The position numbers and the translations under genes were made by a program. Source: Thauera sp. GDN1 (GTDB taxonomy: Bacteria > Pseudomonadota > Gammaproteobacteria > Burkholderiales > Rhodocyclaceae). Taken from it: a stretch of DNA of 64,000 bases. Below are positions 57,679 to 64,000 of the stretch, piece by piece. Each line of letters begins with the position of its first letter. Within the stretch, counting starts at the first letter, position 1. Below the pieces are notes generated by a model that ran no database searches, was not told the DNA's origin, and saw nothing but the letters and a program-made list of their open reading frames with translations. Location: positions 1,550,001-1,614,000 of the forward strand of contig NZ_CP097870.1 of NCBI RefSeq assembly GCF_029223545.1, in the 5' to 3' direction.

Positions 57679-59061
57679 TCAGTCCAGGCGTGCCACCCGG
57701 GTCGGCGCCGACGGTGCGTGCTCCTGGAAGTAGCGCTTGATGCCGCGCATCAGCGCGGTGGCCATCTTGTCCTGGTAGGCCTCGTCGTTGAGGCGGCGTT
57801 CTTCTAGCGGATTGCTGATGAAGGCAGTCTCGACCAGCACCGAGGGGATGTCGGGCGCGCGCAGCACCGCGAAGCCGGCCTGTTCGACCTCGGGCTTGTG
57901 CAGGCGGTTGATGCTGCCGAGTTCGCCCAGCATCGCGCGGCCGAGCTTGAAGCTGTCGTTGATCGTGGCGGTCTGCGACAGGTCGAGCAGGGTGCGTGCG
58001 ATGTGGCCGTCCTGACGCGCGAGGTTCACGCCGCCGACCAGGTCGGCGTCGTTTTCCTTCTGCGCCAGCCAGCGTGCGGCGGAGCTGGACGCGCCGCGCT
58101 CGGACAGCACATACACCGAGCTGCCGTTGGCCTCGGGGCGGACGAAGGCGTCAGCGTGGATCGACACGAACAGGTCGGCGCGTACCCGGCGTGCGCGGGT
58201 GACGCGCTGGTGCAGCGGCACGAAATAGTCGCCGTCGCGGGTCAGCACCGCGCGCATGCCGGGCTCGGCGTCGATCTTGCGCTTGAGGCGGCGGGCGATC
58301 GACAGCGTGACGTTCTTCTCGTAGCTGCCCCCGCGACCGATCGCGCCCGGGTCCTCGCCGCCGTGGCCGGCATCGAGCACCACGGTGTACAGGCGATTGA
58401 CGGCCTGCTCCTTGCGCCGCTCGCGCGGCGCCGGCTGGCTGGGCTGGCTGCGGGCGACGGTCGTGGTGTCCTTGCCATCGTCGCCCATCGCGGCGTCCAT
58501 CGGCGAGTCCTTCATGATCAGCGCCATCAGCGGATCGTGCTCGACGGTCGGGTGCAGGTCGAGCACCAAGCGGTGGCCGTAGTCGCCGACCGGGGCGAGC
58601 GTGAACACCTGCGGATTCACCACCGACTTCAGTTCCACGACCACGCGGACCACGCCCGGACGGTTCTGGCCGGCGCGGATCAGGCGGATGTAGGGGTCGC
58701 TGTCGAGGACCTTGGAGGGCAGCGACTCGAGCACGCTGTTGAGCTCGACGCCTTCGAGGTCGACCACGAGGCGGTCCGGGTCCTGCACCAGCATGTGGCT
58801 GAAACGCAGCTGCGAGGCGCCCTCAAGGGTGATCCGGGTGTATTCGGACGAGGGCCATACGCGCACCGCGACCAGGCTTGCGGAAGCCGCATGGCCGATC
58901 GGGCTCACCATCAGTGCGAGCGAGGCGCCGGCGAACTTGAGCAGGCGGCGACGATCGAGGCGCGGCGCGCCCAGCGGCGCGTGCGCGCCCTCGAGGGGAT
59001 TCAGATCGCCTTGGGCGCCGGGTTCGCGCCCCGAAATGCTTTCACCAGTCCGATCACGCAT
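57679..59061 (-). CDS. amiC: N-acetylmuramoyl-L-alanine amidase with Tat signal
   Basis: A 460-residue periplasmic amidase that splits septal peptidoglycan. A long N-region leads to a Tat signal (DRRRLLKFAGASLALMVSPIGHA, ~37-59). Next come an AMIN targeting domain (~60-170) and an Amidase_3 domain with zinc ligands His (LDAGHGGEDPGA), Glu (GSYEKNVTL) and His (SIHADAF), plus catalytic Glu (LVETAFISN). AmiA/AmiC types use Tat, AmiB uses Sec, hence AmiC. The ATG at 59061 lies 61 bp inside tsaE; no later start keeps the signal. Confidence 0.93.
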   Translation of the reverse strand: MRDRTGESISGREPGAQGDLNPLEGAHAPLGAPRLDRRRLLKFAGASLALMVSPIGHAASASLVAVRVWPSSEYTRITLEGASQLRFSHMLVQDPDRLVVDLEGVELNSVLESLPSKVLDSDPYIRLIRAGQNRPGVVRVVVELKSVVNPQVFTLAPVGDYGHRLVLDLHPTVEHDPLMALIMKDSPMDAAMGDDGKDTTTVARSQPSQPAPRERRKEQAVNRLYTVVLDAGHGGEDPGAIGRGGSYEKNVTLSIARRLKRKIDAEPGMRAVLTRDGDYFVPLHQRVTRARRVRADLFVSIHADAFVRPEANGSSVYVLSERGASSSAARWLAQKENDADLVGGVNLARQDGHIARTLLDLSQTATINDSFKLGRAMLGELGSINRLHKPEVEQAGFAVLRAPDIPSVLVETAFISNPLEERRLNDEAYQDKMATALMRGIKRYFQEHAPSAPTRVARLD

Positions 59062-59531
59062 GTCCGCCCCGCTTCCGTGTTTCCGCCGATCTCCACAAAC
59101 CGCCCGTTTTCACTGGCTTCGAGGCGAATCTCGACGTCGGGGGAAGGCAGATAGGGCAGCGCCTTGTCGGGCCACTCCACGATGCAAACGCCTTCACCGG
59201 CGAAGTATTCGTCCAGTCCTGCGTCCAGGTATTCTTCGGGCGAATTGAAGCGATAAAAATCAAAGTGATATAAGTCTAATCTAGAAACGACGTAAGGTTC
59301 AATCAAGGTGTAGGTCGGACTTTTCACCTTGCCTTCGTGACCCAGGCCACGAAGCACCCCGCGCGTGAGCGTGGTCTTGCCCATGCCGAGGTTGCCCTGC
59401 AGCCAGATGCGCAGCCCCGGACTCAGCACTCCGGCCAGCGTCGTGCCCAGCGTTTCCGTGTCCTTTTCGTCCGCCAAGTGCGCCTGCAGGCGGGCGCCGC
59501 TATCATCGGCGGCTTGAATCAATTCGATCAT
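59001..59531 (-). CDS. tsaE: tRNA t6A biosynthesis ATPase TsaE
   Basis: TsaE works with TsaB, TsaC and TsaD to make N6-threonylcarbamoyladenosine on ANN-decoding tRNAs. The 176 residues show Walker A QGNLGMGKTTLTRG (45-58), KSPTYTLIEPY and the acidic VCIVEWPDKA. Its 3' end overlaps amiC by 61 bp, and its ATG (59531) faces the queG start with almost no gap. tsaE-amiC pairs are common. Confidence 0.95.
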   Translation of the reverse strand: MIELIQAADDSGARLQAHLADEKDTETLGTTLAGVLSPGLRIWLQGNLGMGKTTLTRGVLRGLGHEGKVKSPTYTLIEPYVVSRLDLYHFDFYRFNSPEEYLDAGLDEYFAGEGVCIVEWPDKALPYLPSPDVEIRLEASENGRFVEIGGNTEAGRTCVIGLVKAFRGANPAPKAI

Positions 59532-59534
59532 GGG

Positions 59535-60647
59535 ATGCTCCAGCAGATGGCGTCGGACCCGGAAAACCGCGTGGCGGAGGGGGCGGACAGGCCGCTCGTC
59601 GATGGCGAAGGCCTTGTTGCGCGGATCAGACAGTGGGGGCGGGAACTCGGCTTCGATGCCGTCGGCGTGGGCGGTATCGACCTTGCGGATGCCGAGTCGG
59701 GCCTGGCCGCCTGGCTCGAAGCCGGGTTTCACGGGGAGATGGATTATATGGCGCGCCATGGCATGAAGCGCGCCCGTGCCGACGAGCTGGTGCCGGGCAC
59801 GCTGCGGGTGATCAGCGTACGCATGGGCTACTGGCCGGATGCGGCACCGGCCCACGCCGTGCTGGACGACCCCGAGCGCGCCTACGTGTCGCGCTATGCG
59901 CTCGGTCGGGACTACCACAAGGTGCTGCGCAACCGGCTGCAGAAGCTGGCCGAGCGCATTGCCGCCGAGGTCCCGCATCAATACCGGGTGTTCACCGACT
60001 CGGCGCCGGTGCTGGAGGTCGAGCACGCCAGCCGCAAGGGCCTGGGCTGGCGCGGCAAGCACACGCTGCTGCTCGACCGCAGGGCGGGGTCGTGGTTCTT
60101 CCTCGGCGAGATCCTCACCGACCTGCCGCTGCCGGTCGATGCGCCGCTCGAGCCGCATTGCGGACGCTGCACCGCCTGCATCGACGCCTGTCCCACCGGC
60201 GCCATCGTCGCGCCCTACCAGGTGGATGCGCGGCGCTGCATCTCCTACCTGACCATCGAGCTGCACGGCCCGATTCCGCTCGAGCTGCGTCCGCTGCTCG
60301 GCAACCGCATCTACGGCTGCGACGACTGCCAGCTCGTGTGCCCGTGGAACCGGTTCGCGCAGCTCAGCCGCGAGCCGGACTTCGCACCGCGCCACGGCCT
60401 GGACAGTGCGCGCCTCGTCGACCTGTTCGCGTGGACCGAGGCCGAGTTCGCCGAGCGCACCGCCGGCAGTCCGATCTACCGCATCGGCCATGAGCGCTGG
60501 CTGCGCAACATCGCGGTGGCGCTGGGCAATGCCCCGCCTTCGGCGGCGGTGCGTGCGGCCCTGCTGGCGCGCGCCGGGGACGAGAGCGCGCTGGTGCGCG
60601 AGCACGTGGCCTGGGCGCTGGAGCGCCAGGGCGCGGTGGCAGGCTAG
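59535..60647 (+). CDS. queG: Epoxyqueuosine reductase
   Basis: QueG reduces epoxyqueuosine to queuosine in tRNA, using cobalamin and two [4Fe-4S] clusters. Cluster ligands are in CGRCTACIDACPTGAI and CDDCQLVCPWN. Other marks are MDYMARH, SRYALGRDYHKVLR and the C-terminal HEAT-like repeat that binds tRNA. Start choices are ATG 59535 (370 residues, used here) or 59547 (366), neither with a good ribosome site. TATCAT at 59501-59506, inside tsaE, could be its -10 box. Confidence 0.95.
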   Translation: MLQQMASDPENRVAEGADRPLVDGEGLVARIRQWGRELGFDAVGVGGIDLADAESGLAAWLEAGFHGEMDYMARHGMKRARADELVPGTLRVISVRMGYWPDAAPAHAVLDDPERAYVSRYALGRDYHKVLRNRLQKLAERIAAEVPHQYRVFTDSAPVLEVEHASRKGLGWRGKHTLLLDRRAGSWFFLGEILTDLPLPVDAPLEPHCGRCTACIDACPTGAIVAPYQVDARRCISYLTIELHGPIPLELRPLLGNRIYGCDDCQLVCPWNRFAQLSREPDFAPRHGLDSARLVDLFAWTEAEFAERTAGSPIYRIGHERWLRNIAVALGNAPPSAAVRAALLARAGDESALVREHVAWALERQGAVAG

Positions 60648-60721
60648 AATCCGTCGCCTCCGCGCTCGCAGCCCGCCGCGATCCGTCCGCAAACCACCCG
60701 CCAGGCACAGGAATCCCGCCC

Positions 60722-60922
60722 ATGGAAGACCGCATCGTCACCCTCGAAACCAAGCTGATGGCCGCCGAGGACCTGCTCGACGAGCTCAATCGCACGGTGT
60801 GGCGGCAGCAGCAGGAGCTCGACATGCTGCGCGAGCAGCTGCGGCAACTGGCGCAGCAGGTGAAGACCATCCAGCCCGGCAATCCGCTGCGCCCGGAAGA
60901 CGAGATCCCACCGCACTGGTGA
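60722..60922 (+). CDS. slyX: SlyX family protein
   Basis: A 66-residue coiled-coil protein of unknown function. The pattern RIVTLETKLMAAEDLLDELN, then QQQELDMLREQLRQLAQQV, and the C-terminal PxPEDEIPPHW is diagnostic of SlyX (hydrophobic heptads and the final PPHW). It lies 74 bp after queG and converges with the NorF-like gene 13 bp away. Confidence 0.92.
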   Translation: MEDRIVTLETKLMAAEDLLDELNRTVWRQQQELDMLREQLRQLAQQVKTIQPGNPLRPEDEIPPHW

Positions 60923-60935
60923 GACGGAGCCGGGA

Positions 60936-61229
60936 CTAGCCGATCAGCGCACCGGTCAGGCGGGAGAGGGTGTCGCCGAAGGCGGTGGTGAGGATCACCA
61001 GGATCGCCATGCCGTGGCAGAAGGTCAGCACCGCGCGGCGGATGCGCGGATGGGCCTCGTGCAGTTCGAGGAAGTAGGTGCACACCAGGCGCAGCTTGAT
61101 CGCCATCACCACCGACACCACCACCGCGACCAGCACGGCGTTGCCGTCGCTGCTGCCGATCCCGGCGCCGCCCACGCTCAGCAGCACCAGCATCAGCCAG
61201 GCAAGATCGATTCTGCGTTCGGAGCTCAT
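60936..61229 (-). CDS. Small membrane protein, cytochrome c oxidase subunit IV / NorF-like
   Basis: A 97-residue protein with three membrane helices (~9-23, ~29-48, ~68-88). Between helices 2 and 3 it has KLRLVCTYFLELHEAHPRIRRAV, typical of the prokaryotic subunit IV/NorF-like family. AGGGA precedes the ATG at 61229. It follows the NorE-like gene by 10 bp, so the pair form a unit. NorE and NorF assist or tune nitric oxide reductase in denitrifiers; assignment to that system rather than to a cytochrome oxidase rests on the partner. Confidence 0.7.
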   Translation of the reverse strand: MSSERRIDLAWLMLVLLSVGGAGIGSSDGNAVLVAVVVSVVMAIKLRLVCTYFLELHEAHPRIRRAVLTFCHGMAILVILTTAFGDTLSRLTGALIG

Positions 61230-61239
61230 GTGGGGTCCC

Positions 61240-61860
61240 TCATCCGAGCAGGTAGAAGAGCGGGAAGATCATCAGCCAGATCATGTCGGTGACGTGCCAG
61301 TAGCAGGCGAAGGCTTCCAGCCCGCTGTGTTCCTCCGCCGTGTAGGCGCCGAAGCCGGTGCGGGCGATCACCCACAGCATGCCGAGCAGGCCCCAGAACA
61401 CGTGCACCAGATGGGTGAAGGTCAGGTAGTAGTAGCTGACGATGAACACGCCCGCATCGCCGTCCAGCCCCAGTGCGAAGTTGCGCTGCAGCTCGACGAT
61501 CTTGATCGCCGGATAGCCCAGCCCGAACACGAATCCGGCGAGCATCCAGCGCAGGCAGGCGGTCCTGTCTGCGCGCCGCATCGCATGCAGCGCGCGCGCC
61601 ACGCACCAGCCGCTGGTCAGCAGCATCAGCGTGTAGCCGGTGCCCGCGAGCAGCGAGAGCTGGTCCGGACCGGCGCGGAAGGCCTCGGGGTGATGGGCGC
61701 GCGCGACGAAGAACACCGCGAACAGCAGCGCGAACTCGGTGATCTCGCAGAAGATGCCCACCCACATCGCCTTGCTGCCCGGGATGCGGCCGGTGGCGGG
61801 GAGGGAGGCGGGCGGCGCGGGCGGCGCGGCGGACGGAGGAAGGGGCACGGCGATCGACAC
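61240..61860 (-). CDS. norE: Cytochrome c oxidase subunit III-like protein, NorE type
   Basis: About 206 residues with five helices, not seven, as in NorE and caa3/cbb-type short subunit III. The entry GRIPGSKAMWVGIFCEITEFALLF, with an intramembrane Glu, and LVHVFWGLLGMLWV plus CYWHVTDMIWLMIFPLFYLLG are typical. The start is uncertain; GTG at 61860 gives a plausible ~30-residue Pro/Ala-rich N-terminus, while ATG at 61974 would add 38 unlikely residues. No norCB, norD or norQ is adjacent. Confidence 0.7.
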   Translation of the reverse strand: MSIAVPLPPSAAPPAPPASLPATGRIPGSKAMWVGIFCEITEFALLFAVFFVARAHHPEAFRAGPDQLSLLAGTGYTLMLLTSGWCVARALHAMRRADRTACLRWMLAGFVFGLGYPAIKIVELQRNFALGLDGDAGVFIVSYYYLTFTHLVHVFWGLLGMLWVIARTGFGAYTAEEHSGLEAFACYWHVTDMIWLMIFPLFYLLG

Positions 61861-61984
61861 GATGGGCAGGCGGACCGGTTCTCGATCCGCGCGAAGCTTC
61901 GAATGCCCCCGATGGTGCTGCCGCGGCGCGCGATGTGCCTTGATTCTGCTCAGTAATCGTCGCCCGCAAGACATCCCGCGGTGC

Positions 61985-61990
61985 GATAAT
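61985..61990 (+). promoter_or_regulatory. -10 box of creA
   Basis: GATAAT, 27 bp before the creA ATG; no convincing -35 was found. The 157-bp gap to the divergent NorE-like gene holds no other clear element. Confidence 0.4.
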
Positions 61991-62017
61991 CGCCGCCCCC
62001 GTGCTCAGGAGGCTCGC

Positions 62018-62494
62018 ATGACCAGGATTTTCCCCCGCCTGCTGCTGTCGCTGCTTGCGGCTGCGCCCGTGCTCGTCCAGGCGGAGACGGTCGGCCATGT
62101 CGACACCGCGTTCAAGCTGATCGGCCGCAACCACCAGGTGGTGGTCGAGGCCTTCGATGACCCCAAGGTCAAGGGTGTGGCGTGCTATGTGTCGCGTGCC
62201 CGCACCGGCGGCATCAAGGGAACGCTCGGCCTGGCCGAAGACACCGCCGACGCCTCGGTCGCCTGCCGCCAGGTCGGCGAGATCTCCTTCACCGGGCCGC
62301 TGAAGGAGCAGGAGGAAGTGTTCTCGCAGAGCGCCTCCATCCTGTTCAAGAAGGTCCGCATCGTGCGCATGGTCGACGCGAAGCGCAACACGCTCGTCTA
62401 TCTCGTCTACAGCGACAAGCTGATCGACGGCAGTCCCCAGAACAACGTGACCGCGGTGCCGGTGCCGGCCGCGCTCGCCATCCCGCTGCGCTGA
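62018..62494 (+). CDS. creA: CreA family periplasmic protein
   Basis: A 158-residue secreted protein; the signal peptide is ~1-22 ([11 protein letters not shown] cleaved before ETVG). The mature part matches Cre[50 protein letters not shown] and [23 protein letters not shown] segments. Two Cys may form a disulfide. Its function is unknown; in E. coli creA stands next to the CreBC two-component genes, which are absent here. AGGAGG lies 5 nt before the ATG. Confidence 0.92.
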   Translation: MTRIFPRLLLSLLAAAPVLVQAETVGHVDTAFKLIGRNHQVVVEAFDDPKVKGVACYVSRARTGGIKGTLGLAEDTADASVACRQVGEISFTGPLKEQEEVFSQSASILFKKVRIVRMVDAKRNTLVYLVYSDKLIDGSPQNNVTAVPVPAALAIPLR

Positions 62495-62520
62495 TCCGGC
62501 GCCGCGTCCGTCCGCCGGCC

Positions 62521-62551
62521 CCGCCCTCGGGTGGGGGCGGCGCGCTTTTTT
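62521..62551 (+). terminator. Probable terminator of creA
   Basis: CCGCCC (62521-62526) and GGGCGG (62535-62540) stem with an 8-nt loop, then GCGC-rich bases and TTTTTT. It is 26 bp after creA and 19 bp before sstT. Confidence 0.55.
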
Positions 62552-62570
62552 CCCTTTCTCGCCCCGAATC

Positions 62571-63794
62571 ATGAGTTCATCCGCAACCGCCAACCCCGCC
62601 CTCCGTTTCCTGTCCGGAACCAGTCTCGTCGTGCAGATCGCCATCGGCCTCGTGTGCGGCATCGCCGTCGCGCTCTTCGCGCCCGAGCTCGCGCGCTCGA
62701 CCGCGCTGCTCGGCGACATCTTCATCTCGGCGCTGAAGGCGGTCGCGCCGGTGCTGGTGTTCGTGCTCGTCACCGCCGCCGTGGCCGGGCATCGCCACGG
62801 CACCGAGACCCACATCCGCCCGGTGATCACGCTGTACCTTGCCGGCACCTTCGGCGCCGCGCTGGTGGCGGTGCTCGCCAGCTTCGCCTTCCCGACCATG
62901 CTGGTGCTCGATGCGCCGCAGGTCGCCGGCACGCCGCCCGGCGGCATCGTCGGGGTGTTGAAGAACCTGCTGCTCAACGTGGTGACGAACCCGGTCAAGG
63001 CGCTGATGGAGGCCAACTTCATCGGCATCCTGGCGTGGGCGATCGGCCTCGGCGCCGCACTGCGCCACGCCGGTCCGGGCATGCAGGCGCTGCTCGCCGA
63101 CCTGGCGGAGGCGGTGTCGAAGATCGTGCGCGTGGTGATCCGCTTCGCCCCGCTCGGCATCTTCGGCCTGGTCGGCGCCACGCTGACCGAGTCGGGCCTC
63201 GGCGCGCTGCTCGGCTATGGCCGGCTGCTACTGGTGATCGTCGGCAGCATGCTGTTCGTCGCCTTCGTGCTCAACCCGCTGCTGGTGTTCTGGAAGACGC
63301 GGCGCAATCCGTTCCCGCTGGTGCTCACCTGCCTGCGCGAGAGTGCGGTGACCGCCTTCTTCACCCGCAGCTCGGCGGCCAACATTCCGGTGAACCTCGA
63401 GCTGTGCCGCCGCCTCGGCCTGCACAAGGACACCTATTCGATCTCGATCCCGCTCGGCGCCACCATCAACATGGCGGGCGCGGCGATCACCATCGCGGTG
63501 ATGAGCCTGGCCGCGGCCCATACGCTGGGCATCGTGGTCGACCTGCCCACCGCGCTGCTGCTGTCGATCGTGTCGGCGCTCGGTGCCTGCGGTGCGTCGG
63601 GCGTGGCCGGTGGCTCGCTGCTGCTGATTCCGATGGCGTGCAACCTGTTCGGCATCCCGACCGACGTCGCGATGCAGGTGGTGGCGATCGGCTTCATCAT
63701 CGGCGTGGTGCAGGATTCGGTGGAAACCGCGCTGAATTCCTCGACCGACGTGCTGTTCACCGCTGCCGCCTGCCGTGCGGCGGAACGGATCTGA
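62571..63794 (+). CDS. sstT: Serine/threonine:sodium symporter SstT
   Basis: A 407-residue inner-membrane transporter of the DAACS family (SLC1-like), with eight helices and two re-entrant hairpins. Hairpin and substrate motifs [23 protein letters not shown] (SSAA), [14 protein letters not shown] [21 protein letters not shown] and [18 protein letters not shown] are visible. The order of motifs and LESDVLFT-like [13 protein letters not shown] end fit SstT rather than GltP. Its ATG has a poor ribosome site. Confidence 0.93.
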   Translation: MSSSATANPALRFLSGTSLVVQIAIGLVCGIAVALFAPELARSTALLGDIFISALKAVAPVLVFVLVTAAVAGHRHGTETHIRPVITLYLAGTFGAALVAVLASFAFPTMLVLDAPQVAGTPPGGIVGVLKNLLLNVVTNPVKALMEANFIGILAWAIGLGAALRHAGPGMQALLADLAEAVSKIVRVVIRFAPLGIFGLVGATLTESGLGALLGYGRLLLVIVGSMLFVAFVLNPLLVFWKTRRNPFPLVLTCLRESAVTAFFTRSSAANIPVNLELCRRLGLHKDTYSISIPLGATINMAGAAITIAVMSLAAAHTLGIVVDLPTALLLSIVSALGACGASGVAGGSLLLIPMACNLFGIPTDVAMQVVAIGFIIGVVQDSVETALNSSTDVLFTAAACRAAERI

Positions 63795-63814
63795 GTCTGC
63801 GTGCCGCTCCGTGC

Positions 63815-63828
63815 TTGATTGCGATCAA
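63815..63828. promoter_or_regulatory. Perfect FNR/ANR/DNR-type box
   Basis: TTGAT-TGCG-ATCAA matches the TTGAT-N4-ATCAA consensus at all ten defined bases, and the dyad extends outwards to GCTTGAT...ATCAAGC. It lies 21 bp after sstT and about 123 bp before the partial gene at the window end, so anaerobic control of that gene is likely. Confidence 0.7.
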
Positions 63829-63875
63829 GCATCGTGTGTGATGAATTCTCGCGAAATCAGGCGCTTGGCGGGGTG

Positions 63876-63889
63876 TTGACATCTGTCAA
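63876..63889. promoter_or_regulatory. Second FNR-like palindrome, TTGAC-N4-GTCAA
   Basis: TTGACATCTGTCAA is a perfect dyad and differs from the FNR consensus only at the symmetric inner base. It is 61 bp centre-to-centre from the first box and 62 bp before the ATG at 63952. TTGACA in it could also act as a -35 element. Confidence 0.55.
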
Positions 63890-63951
63890 ATTATTTTATG
63901 GACGGCTTGAAGAAAGTGCCTCACCTTTTCAAACACGAGGGTGGGTAAACA

Positions 63952-64000
63952 ATGAGTTCAGCGACGTTCATGAAGCGGCTCCGCCTTGCCGCGATCCCGG
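63952..64000 (+). CDS. Start of an unidentified gene, probably with a signal sequence
   Basis: Only 16 codons are visible: MSSATFMKRLRLAAIP. GAGGGTGGG 6 nt or more upstream is a good ribosome site. The basic stretch followed by hydrophobic residues suggests the beginning of an export signal. The two FNR-type palindromes upstream suggest an anaerobically induced, perhaps denitrification-related product. Identity cannot be decided from this fragment. Confidence 0.6.
   Translation, partial: MSSATFMKRLRLAAIP

Noticed and set aside
61940..61953. FNR-like half site TTGAT-TCTG-CTCAG upstream of the NorE-like gene
   Set aside because: Only one arm is perfect and the other matches three of five bases; the position relative to any promoter is unclear. 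Too weak beside the perfect box at 63815.

Overview
The window is 64 kb of very GC-rich, densely packed bacterial chromosome with almost only core genes. The gene orders carAB-greA, rlmE-ftsH-folP-glmM, tpiA-secG-tRNA-Leu-nuoABCDEFGHIJKLMN, trxB/ftsK-lolA-rarA-serS and ribF-ileS-lspA-fkpB-ispH, together with FolE2, GlnB and a NorE-like/NorF-like pair, suggest a denitrifying betaproteobacterium of the Rhodocyclales (Thauera/Azoarcus/Aromatoleum type). That placement is inferred from gene content and protein character; no database was searched. No insertion sequence, prophage, integrase, CRISPR array, toxin-antitoxin pair or defence island is visible, and I found no base-composition break that would mark an island.

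Layout. 1-4.5 kb: the 3' part of carA, then carB and greA (pyrimidine/arginine precursor synthesis and transcript cleavage). 4.6-10.3 kb: yhbY, divergent from the classical rlmE-ftsH-folP-glmM cluster. 10.4-14.2 kb: the high-affinity phosphate transporter pstSCAB. 14.3-16 kb: a small DUF2789 gene, tpiA, secG and tRNA-Leu(GAG). 16.1-30.7 kb: a complete, uninterrupted 14-gene NADH dehydrogenase I (complex I) operon. 30.8-33.5 kb: ADP-ribose Nudix hydrolase, glutamine-dependent NAD synthetase and the PII protein GlnB, linking NAD turnover with nitrogen sensing. 33.6-42.8 kb: an Smr-domain protein and trxB, divergent from a Crp/Fnr-family regulator, ftsK, lolA, rarA and serS; an uncharacterised 87-residue gene runs into rarA from the opposite strand. 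42.9-46.3 kb: a MltF-type transglycosylase, a DnaJ-like zinc-finger protein, a tRNA-Ser/tRNA-Arg/tRNA-Arg cluster and an AhpD-like protein. 46.5-53.8 kb: folE2, dxs-ispA-xseB, a divergent Rieske oxygenase, and ispH-fkpB-lspA. Thus Dxs, IspA and IspH (isoprenoid precursor synthesis) lie close together. 53.8-60.9 kb: ileS, ribF, amiC, tsaE, queG, slyX. 60.9-64 kb: NorE/NorF-like membrane proteins, creA, sstT, then two FNR-type palindromes before the first 16 codons of a gene that runs off the window.

The main non-coding signals are a family of REP-like inverted repeats (three loci), an 18-bp near-identical direct repeat 120 bp apart in the serS leader, palindromes on both sides of the Crp/Fnr gene, a folE2 promoter that overlaps the dxs terminator, and the FNR-type boxes at the right end. 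The least explained proteins are the Rieske oxygenase (50.6 kb), the 87-residue protein (41.0 kb) and the long repeat-bearing N-terminus of the Smr protein (33.6 kb). I found no convincing new multi-gene system; the findings are local anomalies in an otherwise ordinary core region.
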